Of a stretch of DNA of 64,000 nt, positions 11,692 to 23,287 are shown piece after piece. Positions within the stretch are counted from its first letter, which is position 1, and every line of letters begins with the position of its first letter. The stretch is from Monodelphis domestica (taxonomy: Eukaryota; Chordata; Mammalia; Didelphimorphia; Didelphidae): assembly GCF_027887165.1 (NCBI RefSeq), contig NC_077230.1, positions 30,021,351 through 30,085,350 on the forward strand, read 5' to 3'. A model generated the notes under the pieces. The model saw only the letters and a program-made list of their open reading frames with translations, had not been told where the DNA came from and did no database searches. The translations under genes and the position numbers were made by a program.

Positions 11692-11884
11692 AGTGGTGTC
11701 AAGTTCAAATAGAAGGGGTGTAAAATCTTTACGCAAGGATTCCTACAGAGACAGTTTTAAAATGTGATATATTTTATTATATTTTAAATTCTTTCACTAA
11801 GTATTTCCCAATTCCATTTTAATTCAGTTCTGGATGCACTATTGAAATGGTTTTTTGCCTGCTGTTTAATGTCTCTGCCTTAGA
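11692..11884 (+). mobile_element. Small non-autonomous hAT-type element
   Basis: Starts with 'CAGTGGTGTCAAGTTCAAATAG' and ends with 'TGTTTAATGTCTCTGCC', which are imperfect inverted repeats of each other. The middle is AT-rich ('tattttattatattttaaattctttc...tatttcccaattccattttaa'). This is the pattern of a common short marsupial hAT-like element. A second copy lies at 63.3 kb in the opposite direction and a fragment at 43.7 kb. Confidence 0.65.
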
Positions 11885-11972
11885 ACCCTAAGTTAAATGA
11901 CACAGAATGCTTATGTTTGAGGTGGGTTTTTCTTCCAGGGCTTCTAAGCTCTGGAGGCCAGCTCACTATCCA

Positions 11973-12410
11973 CTAATATAACATGATGCTACATTTATCA
12001 TTTGTCAAATCAATATGGAGATTTGACTGGTTTGGGGTGTTTGGGGAGTCTGTTCTCAAGTGAAGTATGGGAAGTCCATTTTGAGGCTCCAATGCAATCA
12101 AGAATTGCAGAGAAATAACTGACTGGGCCTGGTGAATGACAAGAAATTTTGTGGAAGTCTTAGGCATCTCATGTTCTGTCAGTGATTGTCACTTGGAAGA
12201 GAGATAGTTGACCAACAATAGCTCTAAAGCAAGTAGGCAAGTTTTTTTTTTTTTTTTTTTTGTGGCAGAGCCCCCTTTGACAGCCTGGTGAAAGCTTTGA
12301 ATTCTTCAGAATTTTAAATGGATGAAATATATAATATTACAAAGGAAATTAATTGTACTAAAAGTCATAAACATTTTCTAAAGTTCACAGACCTCAAATT
12401 AAGAACCACT
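11973..12410. other. Unique DNA with a T21 tract
   Basis: A pure T run occupies about 12242-12261. The minus-strand open frame at 11973-12167 is not recognisable. Confidence 0.4.
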
Positions 12411-12415
12411 ACCTC

Positions 12416-12801
<386 letters not shown>

Positions 12802-13069
12802 AGGTGGGAAGGGTCAATTGGCTCCACAGTTAATCATCTCAACACTTAAGGAAATTTGCATTTCTCCTTATAGGGTCACTCACAGTCCCTTCCGGAGGAG
12901 TCCAGGCAAAAGAAAGGAATTCAGTGGGTTCAGCCTGAGTAAGCCTTCTCCAGGGCTAAAGCCAATGACCTCCATCCTATTATTCTCTTAAGTTACAATG
13001 TTAAATCATTCATGATCTCGTGCACTGCTTTTGGCAATTTGTTCCCTAATTGCTCCTGTTTTTGCATTG

Positions 13070-13970
13070 ATCCTGAGCCCGCGGAGCAGCCAGTCTCCGG
13101 AGTCTCCAACTTGCTGGTTGATTTATTGAGCGCAGTGATCCTCCTCCGCTTTCACCTTCTCGGACTCCAAGCTCTATTTTGGGGCCAGTACCAGGGTACA
13201 CGGCACCTGTTTCTCCGCATTTAAGGGAGAGTTTGGGCATTTTGACAGCAACACCCGTCACCCCCACCCACTCTCCCCATCCAAAAGAAACTAGCCTTGG
13301 CCTTTCCCATTTTGTACCCTCCTCCACCTCTCAATCCCCTACCCCCACCCTCGTACCAATAGACCCACCCAGGCAGAGGTAAATTCGCTCATTGGACAGT
13401 TCGTCTCCCTTTCCCCCTGGGGAGTTGTTGCCTTTCGCGGGAGCCTGGACTGAACAAAACCCAACCCAAGAAGCAGCATCTCAAAGTTTGGGGGGGCGTC
13501 AGTGGGGAGCCAAGAGTAGCGGGGGAGGTTTCCTTGGAGTCCGTGAATCGCTATGGCTCATCGGGTATGGTCAGAGGAGCCTCAGGAAGATGCTGTTGGA
13601 GACCAGTTCACCGATATAATCAAGATCCGTTCTGGTAGGATCCTGTCTCCCTCTATGGGGGTGGAGGGCGACGAGGGATTCAAGGGGTCCTGAAGGGGAT
13701 GGGAGACTTGATTCCCTGTCCGCCTTGGGGCTCTCCTGTTTTGGATTTTCCCTGGAAGTTGACACCGTACTGGGGAAAGTTGCTCGATTAAGCACAGCCG
13801 CGGTCCAGGCAGAGTTGTTGACATTGAGCCTCGTGTGGGTGTGGTTGTGAGGAGGCGAGGTCCCTCCTGCGGAAATAGGCACGCAAGTGTTCCTGCCTCC
13901 CAAGCAGTGTGCAAAGTTGGGTGGCAAGGGCCGCCTAACTTGGAGGAGCTTCTTGAGCTTGGTTGGTTTA
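13070..13970. promoter_or_regulatory. CpG-rich island with paired CCAAT boxes, candidate host promoter
   Basis: This is the only part of the window with many CpG dinucleotides: about 35 by eye in 900 bp, against very few elsewhere. It contains CCAAT at 13356-13360 and the inverted form ATTGG at 13391-13395, about 35 bp apart. NF-Y sites are often paired at such spacing. No TATA box is evident, as expected for CpG-island promoters. The sequence is not a recognised repeat. What is seen is composition and motifs. That it drives transcription to the right is an inference, supported by the candidate exon at 13553. It could also be a bidirectional promoter or a non-promoter CpG cluster. Confidence 0.5.
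13553..13634 (+). CDS. Candidate first coding exon of an unidentified gene
   Basis: An ATG at 13553 has G at -3 and G at +4, a strong vertebrate start context, and lies about 160 bp downstream of the paired CCAAT boxes. The frame stays open for 27 codons (beginning MAHRVWSEEPQ, rich in acidic residues, ending ...IIKIRS) and reaches TCTG|GTAGGA at 13634/13635. That is an acceptable splice donor and would give a phase-1 exon. If not spliced, the frame ends after about 47 codons. I do not recognise the peptide and can name no matching downstream exon in the window, so a gene with long introns, a short uORF, or chance are all possible. Function unknown. Confidence 0.25.
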
Positions 13971-14099
13971 TAGGATATTGTTTTAGCCCCCACATACTTG
14001 CTCATATTACTGCATTTGTTTTTTTTCCCCATTTTGGCAGTAAAGGTAAAATCATCCTGAGGGGAAAAAAAGCTTTAACAAGGTGGGGATGATTAAAGG

Positions 14100-17000
14100 T
14101 TAGCGGAGGCTAACGTTAGTGAGTAGAAGAGAAAGGATGCAAGCTAGGATACCTGACGCTTTAAACATAGTGGTGCAATAAAAATGTCAGAAGTGGGATA
14201 GTGGGAATTTAGGGTAACAGTAACGGGCAGAAGTGTACCATTCGAAAAGGAGTATTGATCAAGTTGGAGGGTCTTTAAAAATAAGCCATGGGATTCTGAA
14301 TTATTTCCACTGTCTCTCCTTCCCCTCCTCCATTTTGCATGTGAAGGTTTTATATCATAAATCTATGTTTGGTGATCTGGCAGACATGCAAATTGTTGTA
14401 TACCAGAGGGCAGGTCGTTTTAAAGTTGTAAATGGAAGCAGCTGTTAGGTTTCCCCCACAGGATAAAGTTTCACAGATGCCTGAATTTTCTATTCTTACC
14501 ATTGGAATTGCATCAAAGTATAAACAGCAAATAAATTCATAATCATTCACAATTGCTTTATTTGCTTTTGCAATTATGGATCCAAATTAATAAATGTTCC
14601 ATTCAATTTTCCCCTGAAATTAATGATTTGGGAAAATTAAAGTCCAAAAACAGATACTGTGTTCGAGTCACTAGAAAAAAACAAACACCAACAACTAGGA
14701 AAACAAACATATACACCTGACTTTCACAACTGTTTGCCTGGGATTATAGTCATTGTGTAAATGGACAATATTGTCAGAATCAAAAAACTGTAATTTCACT
14801 AAATAGTATGAGAAAAAATTAATATAATTATTTTTATTAGTTATTTTCTTTACCCTAGTGTCTAGAGAACATAAAGTATATATATAAATGAGTGAAAAAC
14901 TCCTTGGAATATCATGAATTATGAGCCCAGGGAATCATAAAAATACAGTTGTCCTCGCTAATAACTACAAAATCGAGACCTGGAAAATATTTTCTAGGAT
15001 GACAGTAAAGATTCATATGATACCAGAATTTTAATCATTCACCATGGAATTTAGAGATGAAAACTAATGCTTTGGTTATGGTTGTTTGTTATGGTTATAC
15101 AAAATGTGCAGGAAGATAAATGCTTAGAAATTAGTTATGTTAGTAAGTGAATCTGTCAGAATAATTGCATGTGTTATTTAACATTATATTTAGATCTACA
15201 CTGACCAATAATATTTTGGATGTGTAGTAGGGTGGAGGAGGGACTGCGAAAGTGAGTGGTTTGAGATAATATATTATTAGAGTCCTGATAAAAAAAGAAA
15301 ATACTGTACAAGAGGAGTCAGAAACTGGATTTTGTAGAAAGAAAAAGAGAAAAAAATCTATCAACTTTTATAAAGTTTGAGTCACTAATATTTAATGCTT
15401 TTCATTTGTTTCCTGAAAATAGAAACAATGTCAAATAGGATACACACTGGACCTGTAATCTCATTTGTAGAAAAGCCTGTCTTTTAATTGATAACTCTGA
15501 ACAATTTTCTAAAAGTTTATTATCTAGCAGAACAATCTGTTTAAATGATATCTCATAAATATTTGGGGGGCATTGAATTTACCTTTAGGGATACTCACTT
15601 TCATTTAATGACTTTTAAGCCTTAAGGTTAAAAACTAAAGGATAAGAATTTGCATCAAAATACTTTTCATATTATGTACATACATTTAAGAGACTTTACA
15701 ACCCCATTAGTGAACTCTCAAGATCATATAGAGCTTGTGATTAATCACTACCTTATGTAAATGATTGATAGGCATAAATAACTTTTTAAAATGTAGTATA
15801 TATGACTGACACCAAAGGGGGGGAACTTAAAAACATCTGGGTAAATACAATACCCCTTCGGTTTCTTGGCTCTCTTTTGCTTTTATAACTTATCATTAAC
15901 GCCAGTTAAACCACAAAAGTGTCAGCTTTTGCTAACAAACATGCAACACTCCTAGAGTGTGAAAATGAACCATACCTAAGGTAATGAGATTTTAGTGATA
16001 CTGTTTGTAATTTATTTTTGTCATTTTAATAGGATTTTGGAAAATGCAAAAATGTACAGATATTTTAAATAAAAATATGCTCCAAATACGAATATATTTT
16101 TATATCATAAGAACCAATCAACATTGATGATATAGTGCTTTTAATTGGATGGCCAATGCATGATAGGGTTTCTAATCCCTCTATATTATATAGTGTACTG
16201 AATGTTGTTTTGACATTTCTTTCTAGCTGAAGTTTCAGAATCTAAAGTTTATTAGTCTCTTGTAATTGTGTTTCAGAAGATTTATGTATGATCTAGGGGC
16301 CTGTGCAAATCACCAAAGAATCATTTTAGTGGAATGCAATGCTAGCTATAGTGAATTTGTTACTCACCTGAAGTATCCTTCAAAAAAAAAATGTTTTCGT
16401 TAAGTGATACTAAATAATATCATATGTCTTAAGAAAAATGAAATTAAATAAACCATTGAACTATTTTAATTGTTTTTGAATCTTCAAATAATACAAATAT
16501 AAGGTAAGTAATGTTTTGTTTTGTTTTTATTTTGGTAACATTTCATTATAAATGAAGATGGAACTGCACACCAATAAAACATAAAAACTCTATTATATCT
16601 GAGTCAGAAATAACGTTAGCTAGTCAAGTACTCTACATTTTATTAGGTGAACCTCAGTACTTTTATTGTCAGATATTTTGTCAACAAAGCATACATGAAT
16701 ATATGGTTAGAGATTATATAAAATTATTCAATAAAAATGTTCAAAAATGTTGAAAATATGACTAAAATCAGTACTTGGTATTATAAGCTTGTGTGTATTA
16801 AAATATGTTTTACAGAATTATAAGTAATTATTGGATTCTTTTTCCCTCCCCCTCCAACAAAGAATAATCTTTAATGTCCTAGAACACCTTCCCTAAGATC
16901 TGACGTTGGAGAATAGCCTCCTGCATTACTCTTTACCTAGTCCCCCTGAAGGATATACTGGAGAGATCAGTGTTAATCAGAGGTTATAACTAAGCAAGTC

Positions 17001-17530
17001 TTGGCATAATGAGATTTTGATATAGTTTATTTAACCCTGGAATAAGGAATATTCAGTGTAATTGTTATAAGAAAAATTAATCAAATATTTATTTAAAATA
17101 TTTGGCATATTTTTTTCAATTATCACCATTAAACAATAGCATAAAAGTTAAAGTGTTTTCTTTTTAATGTAGACTCTTTTTCCTAAAGGACATTTCAAAT
17201 TTTGTAGGAGTTTCTAAAACAGGCATAATATTATATTAGTAGACAATTAGGTATATTTCACAAAGGAAAAATTCAAGAGACAGTCCATTTGGAAACTGCC
17301 AATTATTTCAATTGCTTTTGAAATAGAGCATAGAAGTTTTATCACATCTAATGCACTCTTGCAGTAGATCTTATATAAGAATATAATTTTCTCAGAAAAA
17401 CTTTAGGGAATTAAGTTCTCAATATATGTGTAGAATAGTTTAGGGGGCCTTTTTACTTTTAGTCTTGACTTACACTTAAATGAAAATTTCCCTTCCCCTA
17501 CTTTGATTTTACTAAATATTGCTATCAGAT
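14100..17530. other. Long unique AT-rich stretch
   Basis: No repeat family is recognised by eye over more than 3 kb, unusual for this window. Open frames at 14233-14448 (+), 14350-14550 (-) and 15140-15364 (-) look accidental. Were the candidate gene at 13.5 kb real, this would be its first intron. Conserved non-coding elements could lie here, but that needs an alignment. Confidence 0.4.
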
Positions 17531-17544
17531 AAATTAATAAAAGA

Positions 17545-18160
17545 CAATAAAAAGTGTTTATTAGGTACTTAAGATGCATAAAGCATTGTGATAACAACTG
17601 GGAATGCAAATAAATGAGCAAGGCAGTTTCTGCTCCCAAGGATTGTTTATTCTAAGAGGGAAAAACAACACATATAGGAGATTTCAGCTTCAGGTCAGAT
17701 GGAAAGGCCTAGGAGTCCTTACAGGGTGGTGACAAGGCAGATGGTACTCCATCTAGTTTGATGTCATTTCTTTTGATAAAGCCATATTCACCACTCTTTC
17801 ATTTGAATCATTTGATGCTTCTATAGACTTTGGTAAGCGTACTGAGAATTTCATGTCCTAGGGCTTTGGTACTAAGGTAGGAGCTATGGCACTTGGTACC
17901 AGTTTTGTTTTCCACAAGTCATTCTTTTGGAGGATGACTGTGAGAATGTCCTGGGGAAAGAGTCGGTAATGGACAGTGATGAACGGTAATGAAGATTTTG
18001 CTGTTCCCTGGGCTTTTAGGCTCAGAGTTCTGGTCTATCTCCACTTACATCTAAAGTGGTGGTCAGGGTGATGACAGAAATTTGGCCTTCCTTGTCTCAT
18101 TCTCAGAATTCCTTGCTGTCTCAGCTAGTTTAGCTCACCTGTCCTATTAGTGGCAAGAGG
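17545..18160 (+). repeat. Interspersed repeat, SINE-like head with longer body
   Basis: The head 'gtgtttattaggtacttaagatgcataaagcattgtgataac...ggcagtttctgctcccaaggattgtttattctaagaggg' matches the repeat family seen at 5.1, 20.7, 21.1 and 42.5 kb. The body to about 18160 has G/C-richer text ('gtggtggtcagggtgatgacag') without coding signs. Family not identified with certainty; the right edge is a guess. Confidence 0.45.
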
Positions 18161-18690
18161 TTTTGCATATGATATTGCTCATGGTGAAAAGGATAGTAGA
18201 ACTTGACTCCACAGAAATCATTTTTCTATCTGACAGCTACAGGGACTACTCTAGAAATAGAGCACATAGACCAAGGGATAATACTATTACTGGGAATCTT
18301 GAGTTTACCTGCCAATCAGCGACAAGTGATCAACAGATAGTGTTAGTGATGGCAGGGATGGTTGATGCCTTCTCTACATGGTTTGCTTCTGTGCATTCTT
18401 GCTTTACACTAACAGAATTATACTATAGAAATCTTGCATTTGTCATGTGACTATGACTGCTAAATTACATGCAATTTTGAAAAAAAATCATACTACTTCA
18501 CTATTTTTCAAGTAATTGGGAATGACTAAGTTAAACTGTGACCCAGAATTTTTCAGATATTGAGCTCGTTCTTTTCAGAAGAGCACAAGACCTTTGGGAG
18601 GGAGAAAGAATTTTTGTTTTCTGGTGAAATACTCATAAAATGCCTCTGATGCTTTCACTGAAAACAGTACAACAAAGTTTAAAAAGTAAG

Positions 18691-18838
18691 ACTAATACTG
18701 TGAAATAATTTCAAATGACAGTGAATAGAGCATATAAATGGGCACATATTTAAACCCAACCTGGACTAATACTGTGAAATAATTTCAAATGACAGTGAAT
18801 AGAGCATATAAATGGGCACATATTTAAACCCAACCTGG
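18691..18838 (+). repeat. Perfect tandem duplication, 2 x 74 bp
   Basis: The 74-bp unit starting ACTAATACTGTGAAATAATT occurs at 18691-18764 and again, base for base as far as I can read, at 18765-18838. The flanks share nothing further. Identity of the copies points to a recent duplication, or to an assembly artefact. Confidence 0.95.
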
Positions 18839-18839
18839 A

Positions 18840-20650
18840 CATTATCTATTCTGTTTACTGATCAGTTCATGACACAGGAGAGTCGCCACTGTCTTGCTTT
18901 ATATAATTGTATATAAAGTAACTAAACTTGAAGTTAAACTGCTGTGAAAAGTTACAAATACTATATATAATGGCTGTTAACATTTTTTCAACATTATTCA
19001 ATTTTGTAAGTATCTATCTAGTTTCTAAAAACTATGACTTTTAAAATTGAAATAACTAAAAATGAATGATATTTTCGTTTTTCAATAGAAATTTTTATAT
19101 TACTGTATGGAATAATTTATGAAAATGTAGAATAACTTTTTTAAAAGGAGAAATCATCACTTTATATGATATAGAAGCTACTGACCTGTATAGGAAGAAT
19201 ACAATCTTGGAACATAAGATGTTTTGCTTTAATCCTGGATTGCAGTTATAATTATATAGCTTTGGAAGAGCCAAAATATATAATTAGGATATTTGTTCAC
19301 TGAATGTTGTTCATTAGTAATTGACTTAAAAATATTATCATCTGACACAACCTCCCATATAAAAATAACAAATTGAGTAGATAACTTTAAATTATGCATA
19401 TATTTGAGTAAGGTTGAGGACAACCATAAAAATTCAACTTTGAGATTATACATATTCTAGTATCTGCTTCCTTTCAATTTAACAATTTTTCTTGATTTTA
19501 ATTTCCTCCTCAATCTGTTCCATATTGTGGCCTCTATAAAAGTAATTAAGTAAAGAGTTTACATTCATAGCAATACTAATGATTATAGATAGATCAATAG
19601 GTATGTCATAGAAGTATTTCATGGATAAGGAAAAAGGGAGAAAATAGATAAGGAGACATGAAGTGTAACTTAAATGCACATCAATTAATAGTCTAGCCAG
19701 GACTTTGAACTAGTGCATTGGAATGCAAGAATGTGCAGAGCTTCAGTATTCCAGTAAATAGTTGATTTGCTGAGAGCAGATATGGACCTATGTCAGGAGA
19801 ATACATAGTGAGGTCAGTTTCTAAAAGCCTTCCTTTTGTTCTTTGAGGACATGCTTGATGATCCCAGGGAAAACTGGCCTACTCCAAGCTAGAGTTATTA
19901 TCAGATCTGAGAAGGCGACAAATATCTGCTTTCCTTACAGAACACATGTTCTGTAATACGCCCTTTCCTATTGGATGCTCACTTACATAGTCGATCTCAG
20001 ACCATCCATATTGAGGGAATTCCATAATAACTGAAGCTGTGCTGCATTAACATGATAGTATTGCTGAACTCTAGGCCTGCAATATGGACTTTTAGATACT
20101 GTTAATCCTGGTACACTCTACATGAGGACTATTTCCTAATTTGTTTATGATTTGTCATTTTCAAGAAAAAATTTTTTTGAAAGTTGGCCTCATAAAACCT
20201 TATGACAATTTACAATATGTTCCCTTTTAGTGTGTTTTTAAAGTATGTTTTATATATGTCCTTGAGATGGTAACTGAATTAATTTGGTGGCTAGGTATCC
20301 CTAGTCCAGCAAGAAAGGTCTTGGCACTTAGTACCATTTCCCTTCTGCATTTTCTTAGGCAATTGAGTGAAAAATGTTTCCAATTGGTCTTCCAAAACTT
20401 TCATTTTAAATGAGCATAATTTTATTGTGACAGATGGTCACAAAGACAGGCATGCCAGCAGACAAGTACATTATGTGCATCATGCTGGAATACTTGGGGC
20501 CAAATTTTAGTCTAGGAATGTTAGAATGACCAATTGTACTTAGTTTTAGTGCTTAAAATTGGTGTATAGCATGACTCCAGGGGAAACAATTTCTAAAGTA
20601 ATTGATATGTGATATAGAAACACTTTAGTAGTTTATATTGGGGAATGAGT
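18840..20650. other. Unique AT-rich DNA
   Basis: No gene or nameable repeat. Minus-strand open frames at 19229-19453 and 19479-19679 are AT-driven and not recognisable. Confidence 0.4.
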
Positions 20651-20654
20651 AAAT

Positions 20655-20910
20655 GAAAAAAGCATTTATTAATTACTTAGACTGTGCAAAGCATTGTGCT
20701 AGGTGTTGGGAGTACAAATTGCAAATTAAGACAGTTCCTACTCTCAGGATCTCAAAATCTAATGAAGGGAGACAACTCGTAAATTCCAACTGTAAGTGAA
20801 ACTGAAAGGTCCTGTGGTCCTTAGGGTTCAACAGCAAAAGAGATGGTAATTGCTCTTTTGTAATGTCATTTCTGCAGACAGAACCATAACAGTTTCTGAT
20901 GTTGAGCAGT
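20655..20910 (+). repeat. SINE-like interspersed repeat copy
   Basis: 'aaagcatttattaattacttagactgtgcaaagcattgtgctaggtgttgggagtacaaattgcaaattaagacagttcctactctcaggatctcaaaatctaatgaagggagacaac' is the best preserved head of this family in the window. A body of about 130 bp may follow. Confidence 0.6.
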
Positions 20911-21046
20911 CCAACAGATCCAAGAACTTAGGTGGCTTTAACTATTTTTTGGATCTTTAGTGGCTGTGGTTGTGGCACCCACAGAAACACATAGCAGTAT
21001 ATAACTCCAAGAGATTTGCTTCTTGGCATTGTGGCTGAACAGGAAA

Positions 21047-21112
21047 GTGGGAAGGAAGGAAGGAAGGAAGATAAGAAGGAAGGAAGGAAAGATGAAAAGA
21101 AGGAAGACAAAA
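21047..21112 (+). repeat. Short (GGAA)n-like purine tract
   Basis: Interrupted AAGG repeats just upstream of the next SINE-like copy. The open frames on both strands across it are low-complexity artefacts. Confidence 0.8.
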
Positions 21113-21113
21113 A

Positions 21114-21650
21114 GGTATTATTGAGTGATTGTTGTGTGACAGGCATTGTGCCTGTTGGGTATCCAACAATTAGGTATGCAGATACAAGTACAAAGAAAGC
21201 TTTAGTCCATTCCCTCAAGGAGCTTATTTTCTAATAGTGGAATGTAAAGGGGACTGAAAAGTGTTAGGGGCTGAGGTGAGAGAAAATGAGATTACCTAGA
21301 GATTAAAAATTCAGAATGTCAGAAGGAGTACTGGAAAAGGAATGAAAGCAGGTGATTCCTGGTCTCTCAAAATAAAAAAGGGGGATATCCCAAGAGGAAC
21401 TCACCATTGTTATAAGGCAGTAGAACTTATGGAGGGATATTCAATGGTATGTTGTCCCAGGAGTGGTAAGCTGTCTCAGCAAGAGAAGATCCTGGGTTCT
21501 GAGGGAAGGTTCTGGATTAGCCAGCAGGATAAGAAATATAACTGGACATTCAGAGGAAGTTAGGAACCAGCCAGAGCAAGAATGAAGGCGGACCAACTTC
21601 AGCCTCACTACAGAACAGAGGCTTTTGAAGAGAAATTCACTATTAGAAGC
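21114..21650 (+). repeat. SINE-like interspersed repeat copy with longer body
   Basis: The head 'tattgagtgattgttgtgtgacaggcattgtgcctgttggg...tccattccctcaaggagcttattttctaatagtgg' matches the family. The body to about 21650 ('ggttctgagggaaggttctggattagccagcaggataag') is typical of longer members. It ends against the 5' start of the L1 at 21655, which probably inserted at or inside its right edge. Confidence 0.5.
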
Positions 21651-21654
21651 ACGT

Positions 21655-22306
21655 GGGACTTCCGGGTAAACATGGCTGCAATCTGGACGCCACATGCTTT
21701 CTCTCCCCGGCACCGAACGAAATAGACTACATCAAAGGAGCATAAAAATCACCTTTGGAGGAACAGAAGGACTCCCCAGTACCCCAAAGAGGTGAAGGTA
21801 TGTGGGGTTTGAACATTTCCACACTATAATAAGAAGAAGGAAAAGCTTGCACAGAAACGTGAACTGAGCTGCCCTTCCCCCCACCCCAACGCCCCCACCA
21901 AACCAGAGTGAGCTACCGGATCACTCACTGGGACAGCGAGTGAGTGGGGAAGGTCACTCTCTGGGGGGCACTCCAGGGTCCTTGGGATCTGGGGGCTGCC
22001 AGGAAACAACATCTCAGGGCAGTTTCACTGGAGAATCCTGTGCTGATCACAGTGAGCCACGGAGCTGTAATCGGGGTGGTTGTGCTGAGTATCTGGGCAG
22101 AGCTAAACACCAGGGGCAGACCACATGCTGATTATCTGGGCGGAGCTGAACACCTGGGCAGTTTGGCAGTGATAAGGGCCCCGTGCTCTAAGAAACCTCG
22201 GAGGCTGGGAAGAACTAGTCTGAAGCAACCTAAATACACAGAAAACCCGCCCACATCACCCAGACCCTGGACCAAAAAAAGAAAGTGAAATAAAACCACC
22301 AAAGGG
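21655..22306 (+). promoter_or_regulatory. L1 5'UTR / internal promoter
   Basis: G/C-richer leader of the L1, about 650 bp, holding the start GGGACTTCCGGG. It has an AACATGGCTGC segment in place of the YY1-type CAAGATGGCGG seen in the other L1, and repeated 'tatctgggc(a/g)gagct(a/g)aacac' units near 22090-22160. L1 promoters are internal so that the RNA carries its own promoter. Short open frames at 21940-22288 belong to this leader. Confidence 0.75.
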
Positions 22307-23287
22307 ATGGCTCACATGGCCCAAAATCAAGCCTCCAGGAAGAAAGGGAAAAAGGTGACTATTGAAAACTTTTATGGTGGGAGTATCCAAGGAAAAGAAG
22401 AGAATGAGGATGAAATCCAAAAAAAATCAGAACATGCCTCCCAAAATGGAAACTATCAACAAGCTCTGGAAGATCTCAAACTGGAACTTATCCAAAAGAT
22501 GGAAACCTGGAAAGAAAAATGGGAGAAAGAGATCAGCTGTCTGACAGATAAGACTGCTCAATTGGAAAAAGAACTCGAAGCATCCAATAGAAGGGCAGAC
22601 AAGGCTGAAAAGCAAAACCAGTCCCTAATGACCAGAATTAAGCACCTCGAAGAAAGTGAGATGATAAAACAGCAAGAATCAATAAAGCAAACCCAAATAA
22701 TTAATGAATTGGAAGAAAACATAAAATATCTCACTGAGAAGGTCACGGACCTGGAGAACAGAGGAAGACGAGAAAATCTCCGTATCATCGGTCTCCCAGA
22801 AAAACCAGAGGTAAACAACAAATTGGATTTTATTCTAGAGGAGATTATAAAAGAAAATTGCCCCCACGTTCTGGAGCAAGGGGGCAAAATAGAAATAGAA
22901 AGGATTCATAGAACACCTTCTATACTAAATCCCCAAAAGACAACGCCTAGGAATGTAATTGCCAAATTCAAGAGCTTCCAAGTAAAGGAGAAAATCCTAC
23001 AAGAAGCCAAGAAGAAGAGCTTCAGATATAAGGGGGCTCCCATAAGGATCACACACGACTTAGCGGCTAATACACTAAGAGACCGCAAAGCATGGAACAC
23101 GATATTTAGAAAGTCAAGAGAGCTGGGTCTCCAACCAAGAATCAACTACCCAGCAAAACTGACTATATACTTCCAGGGGAAAGTATGGGCATTCAACAAA
23201 ATAGAAGATTTCCAAGCATTTGCTAAGAAAAGACCAGAGCTCTGTGGAAAGTTCGATATCCAAGCACAGAAAGCAAGAGAAACATGA
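22307..23287 (+). CDS. L1 ORF1p, RNA-binding chaperone, intact frame
   Basis: 326 codons, fully open. L1 ORF1p forms trimers that coat L1 RNA and act as nucleic-acid chaperone in the cytoplasmic ribonucleoprotein. Layout: a basic N-terminal segment with ASRKKGKK (residues about 10-17), then a long Lys/Glu-rich coiled coil (about 50-150). An RRM-like domain follows with NLRIIGLPEKP and IERIHRTP (about 155-245). Last comes a C-terminal domain with RDRKAWNTIFRKSRELGLQP and FQGKVWAFN (about 255-326). A second in-frame ATG lies three codons in (MAHMAQ), so the true start may be 22316. The length is close to that of other mammalian ORF1 proteins (about 340). The frame is preserved even though the element has lost its 3' half. 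Confidence 0.93.
   Translation: MAHMAQNQASRKKGKKVTIENFYGGSIQGKEENEDEIQKKSEHASQNGNYQQALEDLKLELIQKMETWKEKWEKEISCLTDKTAQLEKELEASNRRADKAEKQNQSLMTRIKHLEESEMIKQQESIKQTQIINELEENIKYLTEKVTDLENRGRRENLRIIGLPEKPEVNNKLDFILEEIIKENCPHVLEQGGKIEIERIHRTPSILNPQKTTPRNVIAKFKSFQVKEKILQEAKKKSFRYKGAPIRITHDLAANTLRDRKAWNTIFRKSRELGLQPRINYPAKLTIYFQGKVWAFNKIEDFQAFAKKRPELCGKFDIQAQKARET

Noticed and set aside
13571-14032. Minus-strand 153-codon frame across the CpG-rich region
   Set aside because: No recognisable domain and no promoter or splice evidence; G/C-rich DNA has fewer stops by chance. The antisense candidate exon at 13553 is better supported.
18163-18450. Plus-strand 95-codon frame
   Set aside because: Starts at the edge of an interspersed repeat, no known domain, no promoter or splice context.
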